In this document: piece by piece, positions 40,444 through 48,513 of the stretch
How positions within the stretch are numbered: the first letter of the stretch is position 1
Layout: every line of letters starts with the position of its first letter
Assembly: GCA_963666505.2 (NCBI GenBank)
Contig: CAXXXL010000001.1
Coordinates: 372,001-436,000 of the forward strand
Length of the DNA stretch: 64,000 bases
Direction: 5' to 3'
DNA from: JABGQS01 sp963666505
Lineage (GTDB): Bacteria > Bacillota > Clostridia > Christensenellales > SZUA-584
Notes under the pieces: generated by a model
Database searches by the model: none
Told to the model about the DNA's origin: nothing
Seen by the model: the letters and a program-made list of their open reading frames with translations, nothing else
Translations under genes and position numbers: made by a program

Positions 40444-42078
40444 ATGGAAAAATATTATTATTTGCTTGACGGCGGCGATTACATCAGAAAACCGCTGCGC
40501 CCCGGGATGACGTTTCTTGATGCAAAGCTTGAGGCGGGGAACAACACGGCTATATGTGCGCTGAGGAACAGGGAGCTTGAGTCGCTCGGCAAAGAGATAG
40601 ATGAAGGCGACTATGTAAAATTCCTTGCCAGTACGCAGAGCGAGAACGCTTCACGGGTTTTCCTGAGGGGGGCGACTTTCCTTTTGCACATCGCCGCATA
40701 TGAGCTGGGATATGATTTTCTGGTGGAGCATGTGCTGTATGGCGGGGTTTTCTGCCGGATGGATGGCACTGACGACGAGAAAATAAAGATGCTTCAGGAA
40801 AAGGTGGACGAATACATAGCTCAGGACAGACAGTTTACTTTTACTATGGTGGACATTGAGCGTGCGCGGGAGCTGCTGACAAAGGAAGGCATGACGCAGC
40901 AGGTAAGGCTATTAAAGTTCCGCCCGTTTGATTATTTCCGGCTGTATTGGTATAACGGTCACGCAGGGTATTTTCACGGGATAATGCCGCCGAGCTCCGG
41001 ATACTTGAAGGGGACAAAGCTAAAAGCGTATGAAGGCGGGTTTATGCTGAGGATACCGACGCCATATAAGGCTGCTGTAAGAAATATAGAAAACCAGCCA
41101 AAGTACCTGCAGGTTTTTAAAACAGCAGAAAAGCAGGCTGAGGAACTCGACAGCTCGTACATTGCGGATTTGAACGAACATTTTCTTTCAGGAAAGATAG
41201 AGGATATCATCAAAGCTGACGAAAAGTTCCATAAGGATATGATAGATGAGATCGTTGATACTATAATCGGCAGAGACAAAGCAAGTGTTGTGCTGATAGC
41301 AGGGCCGTCGTCTTCAGGCAAGACAACATTTGCAAGGAGGCTGGCACTTGCGCTTGACGCAAGAGGAAGAGGTTCGCTGCCGGTGTCGATCGACGATTAT
41401 TACCGTAACAGAGACGATATAGCAGCTGATGTAAACGGCGAGAAGGATTATGAGACCCTCTCCGCAATTGACACGCAGAAACTGGAAGAGGATATGCTGG
41501 CACTGCTTGGCGGCGGAGCTGCAGACCTGCCGGAGTTTGATTTTGTGACCGGGTCGAGGAAAGCGCAGTCGAAGAAGACAAAGATTTGCGATGAGCTTAT
41601 AATAATCGAAGGAATCCACGGGCTTAACGACAAGCTGCTGAATGGGCTTGACGGGGAGCTTAAGTTCAAGATATTCGTTTCGCCGCTGACGGCCCTTAAC
41701 TTTGATACAAGAAGCGTGGTGCTGCCCGAAGAGATAAGGCTGCTTCGGCGGCTTGCAAGGGATAAGCGAACGAGAGGATTTTCCTTTTCAGACACTTTCG
41801 CAAGATGGTTTTCAGTAAGGAAGGGGGAGTATAAGTATATACTGCCCTATCAGGAGTCGGCTGATATCATGTTTAACACGATGCTGCTTTATGAGCCGCT
41901 GGTGCTGAAAAAGTATTGTTATGAGGAGCTAAAGAGGATACCTAACACGGACAGCGGATACGTTAGAGCGCAGAGCATGCTCAAGTTCCTGAATTATTTT
42001 CTTAGCCTTGAAGATGAGAGCGCAATACCAAAGGACAGCCTGGTTAGAGAGTTTATAGGCGGCGGACTGGTTCAGTAA
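40444..42078 (+). CDS. Nucleoside (uridine) kinase with N-terminal TGS-like domain
   Basis: 544 residues from ATG 40444. The frame is open further upstream, with another ATG at 40408, but neither start has a Shine-Dalgarno; a TATACT box at 40432-40437 lies only six bases before ATG 40444. The N-terminus (about 1-60) is TGS-like; residues about 60-250 resemble the tRNA-synthetase second additional domain (a YNGHAGYFHGIMPPSSG segment follows). Residues about 275-470 are a phosphoribulokinase/uridine kinase domain with Walker A GPSSSGKT (287-294), SIDDYYRNRDDI and IIIEGIHGLND. This architecture is common in Clostridia as 'nucleoside kinase'; the N-terminal role is unknown. Confidence 0.85.
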   Translation: MEKYYYLLDGGDYIRKPLRPGMTFLDAKLEAGNNTAICALRNRELESLGKEIDEGDYVKFLASTQSENASRVFLRGATFLLHIAAYELGYDFLVEHVLYGGVFCRMDGTDDEKIKMLQEKVDEYIAQDRQFTFTMVDIERARELLTKEGMTQQVRLLKFRPFDYFRLYWYNGHAGYFHGIMPPSSGYLKGTKLKAYEGGFMLRIPTPYKAAVRNIENQPKYLQVFKTAEKQAEELDSSYIADLNEHFLSGKIEDIIKADEKFHKDMIDEIVDTIIGRDKASVVLIAGPSSSGKTTFARRLALALDARGRGSLPVSIDDYYRNRDDIAADVNGEKDYETLSAIDTQKLEEDMLALLGGGAADLPEFDFVTGSRKAQSKKTKICDELIIIEGIHGLNDKLLNGLDGELKFKIFVSPLTALNFDTRSVVLPEEIRLLRRLARDKRTRGFSFSDTFARWFSVRKGEYKYILPYQESADIMFNTMLLYEPLVLKKYCYEELKRIPNTDSGYVRAQSMLKFLNYFLSLEDESAIPKDSLVREFIGGGLVQ

Positions 42079-42100
42079 TAAACTTGCGGAGGGTTGATAT

Positions 42101-42727
42101 ATGAAAAAGGTTTTATGTTACGGAGACTCCAACACTTGGGGATATAGAGGCGGCGATGCGAAACGCTTCGGGCGTGATGTGCGCTGGACGGGTGTATTGC
42201 GACAGCAGCTTGGCAGTGGATATGAGGTTGTTGAAGAGGGTCTGAACGGCAGGACTACTGTCTGGGATGACCCCATTGAAGGATCGAGGAACGGAGAGAC
42301 TTATCTTGTGCCGTGTCTTGAAACGCATGCGCCGATGGACCTTGTTGTTATAATGCTCGGCACAAACGATTTGAAGATGAGGTTTTCGCTTAGTGCATAT
42401 GACATAGCTGCGGGTATGGAAAAGCTGATAAACATAATAGAAAAAAGCGAGTCCGGAATGGACGGCAGCGCTCCGCAGGTTCTTCTGCTTTGTCCTGCTC
42501 CTGTTGGGAAGCTGACGGATTTTGCGGAAATGTTCGAAGGCGGGCAGGAAAAATCCAGGAAGCTGGCCGGGTACTATATGGACATAGCGCAAAGGCATGG
42601 CTGCGGCTTTATTGACATCGGCAGCGTTGCACAGACCTGCGACGAAGACGGTATACACTTTGATGAAAAAGCGCACAAAGCTATAGGCGCCGCAGTATCA
42701 AAAAGAGTACGTGAGATGTTAGTATAA
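42101..42727 (+). CDS. SGNH/GDSL hydrolase
   Basis: 208 residues, no signal peptide. Block I is CYGDSNTWGY with the catalytic Ser, block II has EGLNGRTT, block III VVIMLGTNDLK and block V the DEDGIHF Asp-His pair. It matches the arylesterase/acyl-CoA thioesterase I-like group acting on short esters in the cytosol. It starts 22 bp after the kinase gene with CGGAGG upstream and is probably co-transcribed. Confidence 0.88.
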   Translation: MKKVLCYGDSNTWGYRGGDAKRFGRDVRWTGVLRQQLGSGYEVVEEGLNGRTTVWDDPIEGSRNGETYLVPCLETHAPMDLVVIMLGTNDLKMRFSLSAYDIAAGMEKLINIIEKSESGMDGSAPQVLLLCPAPVGKLTDFAEMFEGGQEKSRKLAGYYMDIAQRHGCGFIDIGSVAQTCDEDGIHFDEKAHKAIGAAVSKRVREMLV

Positions 42728-42751
42728 TCTAAAATCAATATTTTTCAAAAT

Positions 42752-42788
42752 AAGCAGCTCGGTTTACTTGATTAACAGGGCTGCTTTT
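42752..42788 (+). terminator. Terminator after the SGNH hydrolase gene
   Basis: AAGCAGCTC (42752-42760) pairs with GGGCTGCTT (42778-42786) with one G-U pair, followed by TT. The T-tract is short, so read-through is possible. Confidence 0.6.
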
Positions 42789-42869
42789 GGCATAATAAGT
42801 ATATAGTATAACTTAATATAAGATTTACATAAAACCAATATGGAAAAAAAGAATATTTGGAGGTTAGCT

Positions 42870-44135
42870 ATGGACAAGGATCAAAAAAGCGCTGGTTCCG
42901 GCTTGAAGACCTGTAAAAACTGCGGAGTACCGCTGGACCCGGATACTAAGTTTTGCGTGAACTGCGGCACGCCTATTGAGCAGAAGGAACCGGAAAAGAA
43001 ACCTGAGGAACAGGAAGTAACCAAAGAACAGGCTGCCGCTCCGAAACCAGAGGAAACACAGCCGCCTGTGGCTGCGCCGTCTGCAGCGCCTTTTTCTGAT
43101 GTGCCGTTTCCGGACGAGCAAAACAAACCTCCTCAAATGAGTACAGCAGCGCCTGCTGCAGCGTATAGATCTGCACAAACTGTGAAGCAGACAGGGGTGT
43201 TTGCCGGCGGGATACTCGGATTTGTTGTTATGGCGGCTTTGCTGGCGGGAATCGTTGTTTATGGATTGTTTCAGGGGAATTTTTTCGGGCTTGGAAGCAT
43301 ACATAACATGTACCTGCAATTCATGATTTTCGGCACAATTGCATGCTGTGCAGTGCTGACGACAAGAGCAAAGGGACCTGATTTGTCTATAGGCGCTGTA
43401 ATGGCTGTTACCGGAGTGATTATCGGCGTATTGAGCGGTTCATGGATAGGAATAGTAATTGCTGTATCGTGCTGTATTATTATCGGTGCAGCAAACGGAG
43501 CCTTAATAGTATATTTAAGAATGCCGTCACTCTTAGTTACTCTGATAATGACTGCCATAGTAAGAGGCGTCGTATTTTTAATAAGCGGAGGCAAGCCGTT
43601 GATGTTAGGAATCCGGCAGCTTAACCCAAAACTTATCGACTTTTTAGTCATAAGAATGGGAATATTTGAGATTGTGCCGCTTATCGTATTTGCGGTCGCA
43701 TTTGTTACGGTATTCCTTATGATATTGCTGTCTAGGCTTGGTAAGCCTCTTCGCAGGAGAGAACCATCTGACCAGAGAAAACTTTCATTTTTTCTTGCAT
43801 ATGTTATAAGCTCGGTGATAGCCGGGATGCTGGGGGCTTATATACTCGCTTATCAAAGCCAGGCTTCGATGTATACAGGGATGGGCTATGAGATATTCAT
43901 ACTGTTTATATTTGCGGCGGTGACATCTTCACGGTTTATCGACAACAGAGTTGTGCCTGTAATATATGCTGTGCCGGCGACGCTTTTCTATGTTATGTTG
44001 TATATTATGCTGATGTTCCGGGGAGGAAGCAGCTATGTACTTCAAATGGTAATGGCAGTTGTAACGATAGGATTAGCGGTCGTGTCTTATATCTCGAGAA
44101 AGGATTCTTTCAGAGGGATATTGCAGAGGATGTAA
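42870..44135 (+). CDS. Zinc-ribbon protein fused to an RbsC-like ABC permease domain
   Basis: 421 residues from ATG 42870, chosen because GGAGG stands ten bases upstream; ATG 42840 has none. Residues about 12-40 are a zinc ribbon (CKNCG...CVNCG). A Glu/Pro/Ala/Gln-rich linker runs to about residue 105. About eight to ten membrane helices follow, with the permease hallmarks TTRAKGPDLSIGAVMAVTGV and MPSLLVTLIMTAIVRGVVFL, as in branched (BPD_transp_2) ribose/nucleoside permeases. No ABC ATPase or substrate-binding protein gene is adjacent, so the domain may not work as a normal importer. Confidence 0.75.
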   Translation: MDKDQKSAGSGLKTCKNCGVPLDPDTKFCVNCGTPIEQKEPEKKPEEQEVTKEQAAAPKPEETQPPVAAPSAAPFSDVPFPDEQNKPPQMSTAAPAAAYRSAQTVKQTGVFAGGILGFVVMAALLAGIVVYGLFQGNFFGLGSIHNMYLQFMIFGTIACCAVLTTRAKGPDLSIGAVMAVTGVIIGVLSGSWIGIVIAVSCCIIIGAANGALIVYLRMPSLLVTLIMTAIVRGVVFLISGGKPLMLGIRQLNPKLIDFLVIRMGIFEIVPLIVFAVAFVTVFLMILLSRLGKPLRRREPSDQRKLSFFLAYVISSVIAGMLGAYILAYQSQASMYTGMGYEIFILFIFAAVTSSRFIDNRVVPVIYAVPATLFYVMLYIMLMFRGGSSYVLQMVMAVVTIGLAVVSYISRKDSFRGILQRM

Positions 44136-44146
44136 AAGTTGGTAGG

Positions 44147-44178
44147 AAAGGGAGCTGCACAGGCGGCTCTCTTTTTTT
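44147..44178 (+). terminator. Terminator after the zinc-ribbon permease gene
   Basis: AAAGGGAGC (44147-44155) pairs with GCTCTCTTT (44166-44174) with one G-U pair, followed by TTTT. It lies 12 bp past the stop codon and just before the antiporter operon. Confidence 0.8.
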
Positions 44179-44247
44179 ATACGATTGAATTTTAGCGCAA
44201 GTTATATTATCATTGAAGCAAGGGAAACTTGATTTTCGGGAGTCTTC

Positions 44248-44742
44248 ATGAAAAAAGCGAAAATGATATTGATCGACCTTATAATACTAGCTGTTTACAC
44301 CGCAGTCTACGTTGCGCTGACCGAGAAGCTGACGCTTGGCAATGTGCTTGTGGGTATTGCCATATCCTTTCTGGCGCTGATATTTACACATAAAGTGATG
44401 CTGCAAGGCAGTTATTCGGGCTGTTTCACAATGAACGCTCATTATATCACCTATGTTTTTTATTTGTTTTTTATAATACTAAAAAGCGCAATAATATCAT
44501 TAGCGTATGTTTTTACAAAAGACATTGGAATAAATTTAATAGAGTTTAAAACCCGGCTGAAAGACGAGAACTTAAAGTGTATGCTGGCAAATGCAATAAC
44601 GCTTACACCGGGCACGGTAACGGCTGATATAAAGGGTGATACGCTTGAGGTGATGAAGCTGTGCAAGCTTTGCAAGCTTGACCAGGTGTCCGGGTTTGTA
44701 AAGATAGAAAAAATGCTTCTGAGGATGGAGAAACAAAAATGA
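44248..44742 (+). CDS. mrpE: Cation antiporter subunit MrpE/MbhA
   Basis: 164 residues of the MnhE family: two to three membrane helices and a cytosolic domain with KMILIDLIILAVYTAVYVAL, LTLGNVLVGIAISF and ANAITLTPGTVTADIKGDTLEV, the last being the conserved NSITLTPGTxT-type motif. First gene of an eight-gene operon with overlapping ends. CGGGAG precedes ATG 44248. Confidence 0.9.
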   Translation: MKKAKMILIDLIILAVYTAVYVALTEKLTLGNVLVGIAISFLALIFTHKVMLQGSYSGCFTMNAHYITYVFYLFFIILKSAIISLAYVFTKDIGINLIEFKTRLKDENLKCMLANAITLTPGTVTADIKGDTLEVMKLCKLCKLDQVSGFVKIEKMLLRMEKQK

Positions 44743-44999
44743 TACATACGATCATACTGTCTGTTATCGGTGTCTTTGCGATTGCTGACATATATAAGAT
44801 GATTGCAGGGCCGACGATATTCGACAGGCTGCTGGCTTTCAATATACTTTCTTCTAAGGTGGTTATGGCGATGGTCGTTTATTCGCTTTCGACCAGCCAG
44901 AGCTATATGATAGATATCGCTATCACTTATACGCTGCTGTCGTTTGTGTCTACGGTGCTGATTGCACGGTTTGTAAGAACAAAGGGGATGCTCTCATGA
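44739..44999 (+). CDS. mrpF: Cation antiporter subunit MrpF/MbhB
   Basis: 86 residues with three membrane helices. The family motif IAGPTIFDRLLAFNILSSKVV (usually RxxxGPTxxDRxxAxD) is clear and is followed by IDIAITYTLLSFVSTVLIARF. Its ATG overlaps the mrpE stop by 4 bp. Confidence 0.9.
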   Translation: MIHTIILSVIGVFAIADIYKMIAGPTIFDRLLAFNILSSKVVMAMVVYSLSTSQSYMIDIAITYTLLSFVSTVLIARFVRTKGMLS

Positions 45000-45295
45000 G
45001 CCTTGCGGGAGACATACTGCTTATTGCCGGAATACTGTTTGCGCTTATCGGTATGATAGGTCTGTTCAGGTTCCGCCATTTTTATTCGAGGATACTCATT
45101 ACCAGCAACATCGACGCTGCAGGAATGCTTCTGCTGCTTATCGGTGCTGCTCTGCAGTCGCCAAGCGCAGCGTTTGCGGTCAAAATAGGGATAGTGGGGC
45201 TGTTGTCTCTGATAACGAGCCCGTTGTCTTCTCATGCTATACTACGCAGCGCAAGGGATTCGGGATATAGGATGAAGCCGGGGGAGAATGCATGA
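44996..45295 (+). CDS. mrpG: Cation antiporter subunit MrpG/MbhC
   Basis: 99 residues of the PhaG/MnhG family with three helices: IGMIGLFRFRHFYSRILITS (equivalent to the G..RxPDxYxRxHA motif), DAAGMLLLLIGAAL and LLSLITSPLSSHAILRSA. Both ends overlap their neighbours by 4 bp (ATGA). Confidence 0.9.
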   Translation: MSLAGDILLIAGILFALIGMIGLFRFRHFYSRILITSNIDAAGMLLLLIGAALQSPSAAFAVKIGIVGLLSLITSPLSSHAILRSARDSGYRMKPGENA

Positions 45296-45861
45296 ACAGT
45301 CCGCTTGAAATACTGCTGATGATTTGCCTCATAGTGCTGGCTTTTATAACTGTGCAGACGAGAAAGCTGCGGCGTGCCGCTATATTCCTTGGGGCTTTTT
45401 CGTTGATATGCTCGTTTGCATATCTTATCTATAATGCGCCCGACGTTGCTTTAGCGGAGGCTGTAATAGGGTGCACCCTTTCCACTATACTAATACTTAT
45501 TGCGCTGAAGAAATATCATGTTATAACGATCTATTACGTCGTTAACGAGAGCAGGGACTCTGCGTCTGTGAGGAAAGAAAAAAAGGATCTTTCGACGACA
45601 CTTGAGAATTTTCTTGCAGAGCGTGGGTTTGAACCGCAGATAATCCCCACACACCTTGACGAGCGCATACTCTGTCAGAATGACTGTTTTAATCTGCTTA
45701 TCGAGCATACTGCACAAGGTATAATCATATATTCGAGCGGCATCAGGTATCTTGAAAGGGACATTGAGGAGTACTTGGAAGTGCATAAGCCAAAAGGGTT
45801 GAATATATCTTTTTATAAGCTGAAAGAACAGATGGAGGATGATATCGATGGGACAGAATGA
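45292..45861 (+). CDS. MbhD-like subunit (DUF4040) with C-terminal soluble extension
   Basis: 189 residues. The first 80 residues are three helices of the DUF4040/MbhD type (AFLGAF-like segment, then YLIYNAPDVALAEAVIGCTLSTILILIALKK), corresponding to part of the C-terminal region of large MrpA. About 105 hydrophilic residues follow (ENFLAERGFEPQIIPTHLDER...) with no match I can name. As a separate gene at this position it follows the Mbh/thermophile Mrp order rather than the B. subtilis order. Confidence 0.85.
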   Translation: MNSPLEILLMICLIVLAFITVQTRKLRRAAIFLGAFSLICSFAYLIYNAPDVALAEAVIGCTLSTILILIALKKYHVITIYYVVNESRDSASVRKEKKDLSTTLENFLAERGFEPQIIPTHLDERILCQNDCFNLLIEHTAQGIIIYSSGIRYLERDIEEYLEVHKPKGLNISFYKLKEQMEDDIDGTE

Positions 45862-46132
45862 AAAACGAAGGCTCGTCCTTATGATACTTATCTTCCTTGT
45901 AGTTGCAGGTGTAGTTTTGGTTTACCTTGGCGCAGGGGATTCGGGTATTAATACAAACGAAGCTAAGGACTATATTGCGGACAATCATGTGAAGGACACT
46001 TCTGCTGAAAACGCAGTGACTGCAGTGTATCTGAACTACAGATTTTTTGACACTATATTCGAGTCGCTCATACTGTTGGTTTCTGTACTGGCGGTGATGA
46101 TGCTCTCGTGGAGCGCAAATAAAGAGGATTAG
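45848..46132 (+). CDS. MbhE-like subunit
   Basis: 94 residues from ATG 45848, supported by GGAGG (45834-45838) nine bases upstream; ATG 45839 directly abuts that site. Two membrane helices flank an external loop of about 45 residues (TAVYLNYRFFDTIFESLILLVSVLAVMML is the conserved part). It matches the MbhE segment of the MrpA C-terminus. It overlaps the preceding gene by 14 bp. Confidence 0.8.
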   Translation: MGQNEKRRLVLMILIFLVVAGVVLVYLGAGDSGINTNEAKDYIADNHVKDTSAENAVTAVYLNYRFFDTIFESLILLVSVLAVMMLSWSANKED

Positions 46133-46137
46133 AAGAT

Positions 46138-46518
46138 ATGAACCATAGCACGATAATACAGACAACGGCGAAGATATTGCTGCCGTTCATAATGATTTTT
46201 GGCGGCTATGTCGTGATAAACGGCGCTGACAGCGTGGGCGGCGGGTTTCAGGGCGGCGCTATAATAGCGTCTGCGTTTATAGTGCGCTGGATAATCAACC
46301 CGGAGCAGGACATTGAACTAAAGTATATAAAAATAGCAGAGCGCATATTCCTGCTGGCGCTTGTTGCACTGGGGATGCTTTTCCTGGGGCAGCTTATGCA
46401 GATGCCGTTTTTACAGGGGCGCATATGGATGGTAAGCGTTAACCTGCTTATCGGCGTAAAAGTAACGTGCGGACTGACAGTAATATTTTATAGATTTGTA
46501 TTCTTCGAAGGCAGGTGA
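46138..46518 (+). CDS. mrpB: Cation antiporter subunit MrpB/MbhF
   Basis: 126 residues with four helices. The family motif NGADSVGGGFQGGAIIASAFIV (normally GH..PGGGFxGG) is present, with ILLPFIMIFGGYVVI before it. It follows the MbhE-like gene by 5 bp and its TGA overlaps the GTG of mrpC. Confidence 0.9.
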   Translation: MNHSTIIQTTAKILLPFIMIFGGYVVINGADSVGGGFQGGAIIASAFIVRWIINPEQDIELKYIKIAERIFLLALVALGMLFLGQLMQMPFLQGRIWMVSVNLLIGVKVTCGLTVIFYRFVFFEGR

Positions 46519-46859
46519 GGGCTTTGAGTTTTGGTGAGATCGGCGCAATTATAATTTTTTTCATAGGAGTATACGGCGTTGTTGCCCGCCGGAACATAAC
46601 AAAGACGGTTATTTCCATCGGTATTATGGAAGCTGCTATTATACTTTTTTTCGTGGCGGCGGGAGGAGCGGGCTCGACTAGTGCGCCTATCCTTGGCGGA
46701 CAGGATGCAGCTGACGCAGTACCGCAGGCGCTGATGATCACGGCTATCGTCATTGGAATTGCCGTTACGGCAGTGGCGCTGACGATGTTCATATACCTGT
46801 ATCATAAATATGGCACAACGAACTGGGAGAAAGCACGCAAGATGAGGGAAAAAGAATGA
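46515..46859 (+). CDS. mrpC: Cation antiporter subunit MrpC/MbhG (NuoK-like)
   Basis: 114 residues with three helices of the NuoK/MrpC fold: GVYGVVARRNITKTVISIGIMEAAIILFF and DAVPQALMITAIVIGIAVTAVALTM, the latter being the hallmark DPLxQALxLTAIVI. The start is GTG 46515 or TTG 46524; AGGTGAGG favours the TTG, the 4-bp overlap favours the GTG. Confidence 0.9.
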   Translation: MRALSFGEIGAIIIFFIGVYGVVARRNITKTVISIGIMEAAIILFFVAAGGAGSTSAPILGGQDAADAVPQALMITAIVIGIAVTAVALTMFIYLYHKYGTTNWEKARKMREKE

Positions 46860-48439
46860 ACATACCGCTTTGGGCGCCGATACTCACGCCTGTTTTCTTT
46901 GGTGTGCTGGCATATACACTGCCCGAGAGAATAAAAAAAATAGTCGCAGTGATAGGCTCTGGCGCTGCTTTTGCGATGTGCGTTATGATATTTTTGCAGA
47001 GCACACAAGGGGCGGTGTCGCTTTCGCTGGGCGGATGGAACCCGCCAGTCGGGATAATGCTGTATGCGGACAGAATATCGTCTGTGCTTATTATGTTGAC
47101 GTCGTTTCTGTTTTTCTCGCTGACTATATTCGAGTTTACCAAAAAGCACATACACAAGACATTCTATATGCTTTTCATGATATTGGACGGGCTGTTGTGC
47201 GGGCTGTTTTTGCTTGACGATCTGTTCTCTGTATTTGTGCTCATCGAGGTTTCGACCATAGTAGTGGCGCTGCTTATCATGTATAAGCGAGACAGCCGTT
47301 CTATGTATGACGGGCTGATATATCTGCTCATCAATATATTCTCGGCAACGTTCTTTCTGTTCGGGCTGGCGATGCTGTATAAGCAGACGGGCACGTTCAG
47401 CCTGACGCTGCTAAAAGACGTTATAACGCAGGATAATCCGGCGCTGTATCTGCCGTATGCGTTCATGCTGACGGCGGTTTGCCTAAAAGCCGCTCTAATG
47501 CCGTTGTTCTCGTGGCTTCCTAAGGCTCACGGGACGCCCAGCTCGCCTTCGGTCGTTTCCGCTATACTATCAGGGCTGTATGTTAAAAGCGGCATATATC
47601 TCTTCCTGAGGCTTCAGAACGCATTCGGTGCGTTTGATACAGGGACTTTCTTTTTGATAGCAGGAATAATAACTGCAGTGGTCGGTTTTATGTTTGCGAT
47701 TGCGCAGAGCGATATAAAGCTTGTTCTTTCATACTCGACTGTGTCGCAGCTGGGTCTTATAATGATTACTCTGAATATGAATAGCGATACAGCGATGTGG
47801 GGAGGGATATATCATATAATCAACCACGCCATATTCAAGTCTGTATTGTTCATAGGAGCTGGTGAGATTATATCTGAGTATAAGACAAGGGATATACAGG
47901 ATATTAGAGGTGTAGCGCGGCGTATGCCTATTATAACGACAGCTATGATAGCAGCCATACTCGGCATTACGGGAGCGCCATTTTTTAACGGCAGCATATC
48001 GAAATATCTGATAGCGCACGGAACAACAGATCTTATGGAAAATTTGATTTTAACGTTTATAAACTTTGGTACGATCCTAATCTTTGTAAAAATGAGCACG
48101 ATATTCTTCGGAAAAGCCGAGGAGAGAGTAAAAACACCGGTTAGCCGCATTGCCGTAATAGCTGTTTTAGGTGCTGGATGTTTAGTTTTGGGGCTTTTTG
48201 GCGCTCAGATAATAGAATTTTTCTTTGGTATAAGCGTGGACATAAGCGCGGCCGAGTACTTCAACAAAGGCCTAATATTTATAGCTAGCGCGATCCTGGC
48301 AGTGTTTGCTTACAGATATCTAGTTAAAGGCAGGGGATTCTGGAAACGCATCAGGACGCTTGACCTTGGGTTCAACGCCATAGCCATGAGCGTTGTGCTG
48401 TTCTTCGTTGTTATTGTGGCGTATTTGTATCTAGCCTGA
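46856..48439 (+). CDS. mrpD: Cation antiporter subunit MrpD/MbhH (NuoN/L-like)
   Basis: 527 residues with about fourteen helices. The proton_antipo_M core shows FVLIEVSTIVVALLIMYKR with the conserved Glu, AALMPLFSWLPKAHGTPSSPSVVSAILSG (Lys and Trp-Leu-Pro-His/Lys-Ala motif) and SQLGLIMITLNM...HIINHAIFKSVLFIGAG. It is the only large antiporter-like subunit of the operon and should carry ion translocation. Last gene of the cluster; the next gene is an unrelated lipoprotein. Confidence 0.92.
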   Translation: MNIPLWAPILTPVFFGVLAYTLPERIKKIVAVIGSGAAFAMCVMIFLQSTQGAVSLSLGGWNPPVGIMLYADRISSVLIMLTSFLFFSLTIFEFTKKHIHKTFYMLFMILDGLLCGLFLLDDLFSVFVLIEVSTIVVALLIMYKRDSRSMYDGLIYLLINIFSATFFLFGLAMLYKQTGTFSLTLLKDVITQDNPALYLPYAFMLTAVCLKAALMPLFSWLPKAHGTPSSPSVVSAILSGLYVKSGIYLFLRLQNAFGAFDTGTFFLIAGIITAVVGFMFAIAQSDIKLVLSYSTVSQLGLIMITLNMNSDTAMWGGIYHIINHAIFKSVLFIGAGEIISEYKTRDIQDIRGVARRMPIITTAMIAAILGITGAPFFNGSISKYLIAHGTTDLMENLILTFINFGTILIFVKMSTIFFGKAEERVKTPVSRIAVIAVLGAGCLVLGLFGAQIIEFFFGISVDISAAEYFNKGLIFIASAILAVFAYRYLVKGRGFWKRIRTLDLGFNAIAMSVVLFFVVIVAYLYLA

Positions 48440-48513
48440 TAAAATTATACACAAATGGAACTATTATTAATATGCCGTCGTCTAACTAAGTATAATATGC
48501 TTGGAGGAACCCA

